DNA from: an uncultured Flavobacteriales bacterium
GTDB lineage: Bacteria; Bacteroidota; Bacteroidia; Flavobacteriales; Crocinitomicaceae
Assembly: GCA_946886545.1 (NCBI GenBank)
Contig: CAMPIU010000128.1
Span: 1-7,887, forward strand
Length of the DNA stretch: 7,887 nucleotides
Direction: 5' to 3'
Positions 6,685-7,887 of this stretch are shown here, one piece after another. Both the position numbers and the translations under genes were made by a program. The notes beneath the pieces are model-generated. The model searched no databases, had not been told where the DNA came from, and saw only the letters and a program-made list of their open reading frames with translations. The stretch's first letter is position 1, and the number at the start of each line of letters is the position of its first letter.

Positions 6685-6903
6685 AAGCTAACCATGAATG
6701 GATCAGGCATAGGTGCGCCAACGTTACTCCATATATCACTCGACTATTAAGCATGGATACCGCGTAGATACCCCACCTTTTAACCTACGAAGTCGAAAAC
6801 GAAGTAGGTCTAAATACACGAAAAGCGAAGTAAAAAAAACATCAAAAATCCACGTCCATCTGCGCCCTCTGCGGGAAAATAAAAACTATCAATGCGAAAC
6901 CCC

Positions 6904-6986
6904 TATGTGATCTATATGCCTAATGTGGTTCAAAAATCACTCCGCTACCGAAACCAACTCCAAATCTATTTGTCTTTTCTTCGGGT
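6904..6986 (-). repeat. Direct repeat, copy 2: 3' end and flank of intact rnr
   Basis: This is the partner of the repeat at 6601-6684. It includes the last 16 codons of intact rnr with its TGA stop (6937-6939) and about 30 bases after it. The flank is a degenerate series resembling CTATGTG units (TATGTGATCT, then AATGTGGTTCAAAA). Confidence 0.85.
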
Positions 6987-7887
6987 GAACCTCTGAGATC
7001 TTCACACGGACATTATCTCCGAAATGGAAGGTTCTTCCTGTTTTCTGACCAACGATTGTCATTGTTTTTTCATCGAAAGTATAGCGGTCTCCCGGAAGTT
7101 CCTGTAGTGCCACCATTCCTTCACACGCATTTTCCGTCATGCGTACAAACAATCCGAATTCTGCCAGACCGGAAACAATTCCGTCAAACTCTTCCCCGAT
7201 TTTGTCATGAACAAATACTACCTGGAAGTACTTGTTAGACTCGCGTTCTGCTTCCGTAGCTTTGCGTTCCGTGCGTGAAATACGTTTGCAGATATCTTCC
7301 AGCGCGGAGTTGTATTTATGCGGCCTGTTCTCCAGGCATTCCAATAAAATACGGTGAACCATCAAGTCGGCATAACGACGAATGGGCGAAGTGAAGTGTG
7401 TATAGTACTGAAAAGCCAAACCGTAGTGACCGATGTTGTCGGTATCGTACGTTGCTTTTGCCATACTACGAATTGCCATTTGCTGAATGATGCTGAATTC
7501 GTTTTTCAGATGAATGTCGCTTAGCAATTTATTGATGCTCTGAGCTGCTTTTTCCGGACTTGTGAATTCAAGCGAATGACCGAATTTATCCAAAAACAAA
7601 CTGAATAATGCGATTTTCTCCGGATCCGGCTTGTCGTGAATCCGGTAAACGAAGGGAACAGGATCCTTGCCTTTTTGAGGCATTCCAACGAACATAGCAA
7701 CACGTTTATTCGCCAAAAGCATAAACTCTTCGATCAGTTGGTGTGCATCCTTTGAAACCTTCACAACCACATCAACCGGCTCTTTGTTTTCATCCAGTTT
7801 GAAACGGATCTCTTCCGAATTGATCATCAAAGCACCCTGCTTAAATCGCTCTTTTCGATAGATTTTCGCGATTTTATCTAAAATATG
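6937..7887 (-). CDS. rnr: Ribonuclease R, C-terminal part (gene cut by the window edge)
   Basis: The reading frame is open to the right edge, so the N terminus lies outside; 316 residues are visible. RNase R is a processive 3'-to-5' exoribonuclease that degrades structured RNA and takes part in rRNA and mRNA turnover in the cytoplasm. The visible part starts within the RNB catalytic domain (RFKQGAL...EEIRFKLDE, then DAHQLIEEFMLLANKRVA) and contains the family signature YYTHFTSPIRRYADLMVHR at visible residues 161-179. An S1 RNA-binding domain follows at about 233-312 (GEEFDGIVSGLAEFGLFV...GDNVRVKISEV). The first catalytic aspartates are off-window. The protein ends right after the S1 domain, without the long Lys-rich tail of the E. 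coli enzyme. An internal TTG/ATG at 7830/7827 is not the start, because conserved family sequence continues upstream of it. A second, partial copy of its 3' end lies about 300 bases downstream. Confidence 0.93.
   Translation of the reverse strand, partial: HILDKIAKIYRKERFKQGALMINSEEIRFKLDENKEPVDVVVKVSKDAHQLIEEFMLLANKRVAMFVGMPQKGKDPVPFVYRIHDKPDPEKIALFSLFLDKFGHSLEFTSPEKAAQSINKLLSDIHLKNEFSIIQQMAIRSMAKATYDTDNIGHYGLAFQYYTHFTSPIRRYADLMVHRILLECLENRPHKYNSALEDICKRISRTERKATEAERESNKYFQVVFVHDKIGEEFDGIVSGLAEFGLFVRMTENACEGMVALQELPGDRYTFDEKTMTIVGQKTGRTFHFGDNVRVKISEVHPKKRQIDLELVSVAE

Larger units (their letters stand above)
6311..6936. other. Gene-free rearranged stretch with degenerate repeats
   Basis: This 626-base stretch has open frames (such as 6334-6750 +), but none has protein-like composition or a recognisable family, and they run across repeats. 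It holds related degenerate words at 6375-6399 (ATCTGTGCTCCTGTG) and 6853-6875 (ATCTGCGCCCTCTGCG); a pair of copies of the rnr 3' end and its flank (6601-6684 and 6904-6986); a perfect 16-base palindrome at 6545-6560; and a six-pair hairpin at 6783-6809 with CGAAGT at 6788, 6800 and 6826. It looks like a patchwork left by past recombination. I saw no tRNA or integrase-type site. Confidence 0.55.

Noticed and set aside
6334..6750. 138-codon + strand open frame in the gene-free stretch
   Set aside because: It crosses the degenerate repeats and the antisense of the rnr remnant, has no domain-like pattern and overlaps nothing that supports translation.
6713..6910. 65-codon + strand open frame before rnr
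   Set aside because: It is Arg/Lys/Ser-rich, begins at a non-distinct site and its end lies in repeat-like DNA, so it is most likely chance.

Overview
The window looks like chromosomal DNA of a Bacteroidota bacterium, most likely a flavobacterium (a Fluviicola/Crocinitomicaceae-like relative is my guess). The evidence is AT-rich DNA, genes without clear Shine-Dalgarno sites, a good Bacteroidota promoter (TTTG, 21 bases, TACTTTTG) ahead of the first gene, and a C-terminal domain of the CHU_C / gliding-motility type that is typical of this phylum. No phage, plasmid, IS or CRISPR element is visible.

Layout, left to right. Bases 1-396 hold no gene, only AT-rich DNA and the promoter of rpiB. rpiB (397-831, +) is a sugar-phosphate isomerase. 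A stem-loop lies between it and a secreted M28 zinc peptidase (942-2396, +). This peptidase runs tail-to-tail into an exported TlpA-like thioredoxin protein (2380-3609, -), with a 17-base overlap of the two 3' ends. Divergent from the thioredoxin gene is a two-gene unit: an ECF sigma factor (3709-4242, +) and, overlapping it by 8 bases, a single-pass membrane protein (4235-5173, +). The membrane protein has an anti-sigma-like N terminus, a long charged linker and a CHU_C-like C-terminal domain. A strong intrinsic terminator (5210-5242) closes this unit. Then come a GNAT acetyltransferase (5304-5708, +) and a small lipoprotein of unknown function (5801-6310, +). A gene-free stretch (6311-6936) follows, and finally the 3' two-fifths or so of an RNase R gene (6937-7887, -), cut by the window edge.

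Two places deserve attention. The sigma/membrane-protein pair looks like an envelope-sensing regulatory module in which the sensor carries a domain normally used by proteins of the type IX secretion/gliding system. The gene-free stretch before rnr holds a diverged second copy of the last codons of rnr plus several degenerate short repeats, so it appears to be a rearranged scar. The other genes are ordinary housekeeping or envelope functions and do not form one pathway.
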